From: an uncultured Prevotella sp.
GTDB lineage: Bacteria; Bacteroidota; Bacteroidia; Bacteroidales; Bacteroidaceae
Assembly (NCBI GenBank): GCA_900550365.1
Contig: URRR01000001.1
Span: 99,978-163,977, forward strand
Length of the DNA stretch: 64,000 nucleotides
Direction of reading: 5' to 3'
A model generated the notes under the pieces. That model was not told where the DNA came from. It did not search any database and saw nothing but the letters and a program-made list of their open reading frames with translations. The translations under genes were made by a program, and so were the position numbers. This document shows positions 63,578-64,000 of the stretch, piece by piece (position 1 is the first letter of the stretch; every line of letters starts with the position of its first letter).

Positions 63578-63603
63578 CCGCCCGGCACTGCCGGCATAAC
63601 ATA

Positions 63604-63706
63604 TTGATATTCAATGCTTTACGAAAGGCCGTCTTTTGCAGTGCAAAAGACGGCCTTTCGCGTTTCAATTGATGGCCTTTCATGTTGCGAAAGACCATCA
63701 ATTGAA
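63604..63706. repeat. GCAAAAGACGGCC hairpin with head, plus a second inverted repeat
   Basis: Head TTGATATTCAAT at 63604-63615; perfect 18-bp stem at 63622-63639 / 63643-63660 with a 3-nt loop, probably a bidirectional terminator for the AraC gene and the recombinase. Immediately after is a second pair, TTTCAATTGATGG / CCATCAATTGAAA (about 63663-63707), with an internal loop of about 19 nt. Confidence 0.85.
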
Positions 63707-63755
63707 AAGAAGTTATAGCCTGAGCAGCGTGTAATACCGCTGTTCAGGCATATAC

Positions 63756-64000
63756 CTATCTCATTACCGACTTCATCATCCGGTCTATGCACTTGCGCTT
63801 CTGCCCCATGTCGGGATGAACGTAAAGGTTAAGCGTGGTGCTTATACTTGAATGGCCGAGGATAGAGCTTACCGTCTTGTAGTCGCAGTGGCTTTCGATG
63901 CATCTCGTAGCGAACGTATGGCGCGCCACGTGAAACTTCAGCCGCGGCATGTTGAGCGAGTCCATCAGCTGCTTGTAATAGCGGCGGTACACGCGCGGCT
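63756..64000 (-). CDS. Tyrosine recombinase/integrase, C-terminal part (cut by window edge)
   Basis: This is the catalytic C terminus of a tyrosine site-specific recombinase. HVARHTFATR gives the HxxR box, LGHSSISTTLNLYVHP gives the second His and the nucleophile Tyr, and the end is KRKCIDRMMKSVMR. The reading frame stays open to the window edge at 64000, so the N-terminal arm and core-binding domains lie outside. An apparent GTG start at 63992 is internal. Members of this group act as integrases of conjugative or phage elements or as invertases that flip promoters in Bacteroidales. No attachment site or tRNA is visible next to it. Confidence 0.88.
   Translation of the reverse strand, partial: PRVYRRYYKQLMDSLNMPRLKFHVARHTFATRCIESHCDYKTVSSILGHSSISTTLNLYVHPDMGQKRKCIDRMMKSVMR

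Noticed and set aside
1..64000. tRNA or rRNA genes and attachment sites
   Set aside because: None could be recognised by reading both strands, including next to the recombinase at the right edge; a dedicated tRNA scan would be decisive.

Overview
The window looks like a chromosomal segment of a Bacteroidales bacterium, most likely Prevotellaceae. It has five SusC/SusD pairs, Bacteroidetes-type promoters (TTTG, 19 nt, TAnnTTTG), acidic lipoprotein export signals, a glycine-lipid (GlsA/GlsB) gene pair and SufBCDS. The genus cannot be fixed from the sequence alone. I saw no rRNA, tRNA or CRISPR array.

Layout. 1-2839 (minus strand): the N-terminal part of an aldehyde dehydrogenase, then glsB and glsA. 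2840-4156: a gene-free stretch. 4157-9102 (plus): a SusC/SusD pair with no enzyme partner. 9351-19217 (minus): the first half of the division and cell-wall cluster in the order mraZ, rsmH, ftsL, ftsI, murE, mraY, murD, ftsW. It stops at a strong terminator before murG. 55274-60590 (plus): sufB, sufC, sufD, sufS. 60630-64000: a small membrane protein gene, rnhB, a WYL regulator, an AraC regulator and the 3' end of a tyrosine recombinase cut by the window edge.

The striking part is 19614-54928: four operons in near mirror symmetry about position 37.1 kb. I call them A (plus, 19614-28614), B (minus, 36685-29337), B' (plus, 37561-45081) and A' (minus, 54928-45873). Each has the order SusC, SusD, surface lipoprotein, intrinsic terminator, secreted peptidase. 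A and A' end in an M6 zinc metallopeptidase (HEYSH); B and B' end in a C10 streptopain-like cysteine peptidase. No glycosidase, polysaccharide lyase, sulfatase or dedicated regulator is present. I infer that these are protein or peptide utilisation loci, in which secreted peptidases cut proteins and RagAB-like SusCD complexes import the peptides, rather than glycan loci.

All four SusC genes begin with the same DNA cassette (25-31 bp of leader plus 111 to more than 330 bp of coding sequence). It is identical or almost so and lies in alternating orientation, even where the rest of the protein is unrelated in detail. This is the geometry expected for gene conversion or inversion-driven shuffling of outer-membrane importers. 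The peptidase genes share a C-terminal tail module and downstream DNA that has also been copied between families. Between genes the window is rich in short dispersed repeats: a GCAAAAGACGGCC hairpin family with a TTGATATTCAAT head, GTGACAGATGT palindromes, and word-like repeats (ACAAGCAGACAAGG, TTAACTAC, AATTCATA) that form inverted repeats between housekeeping genes.
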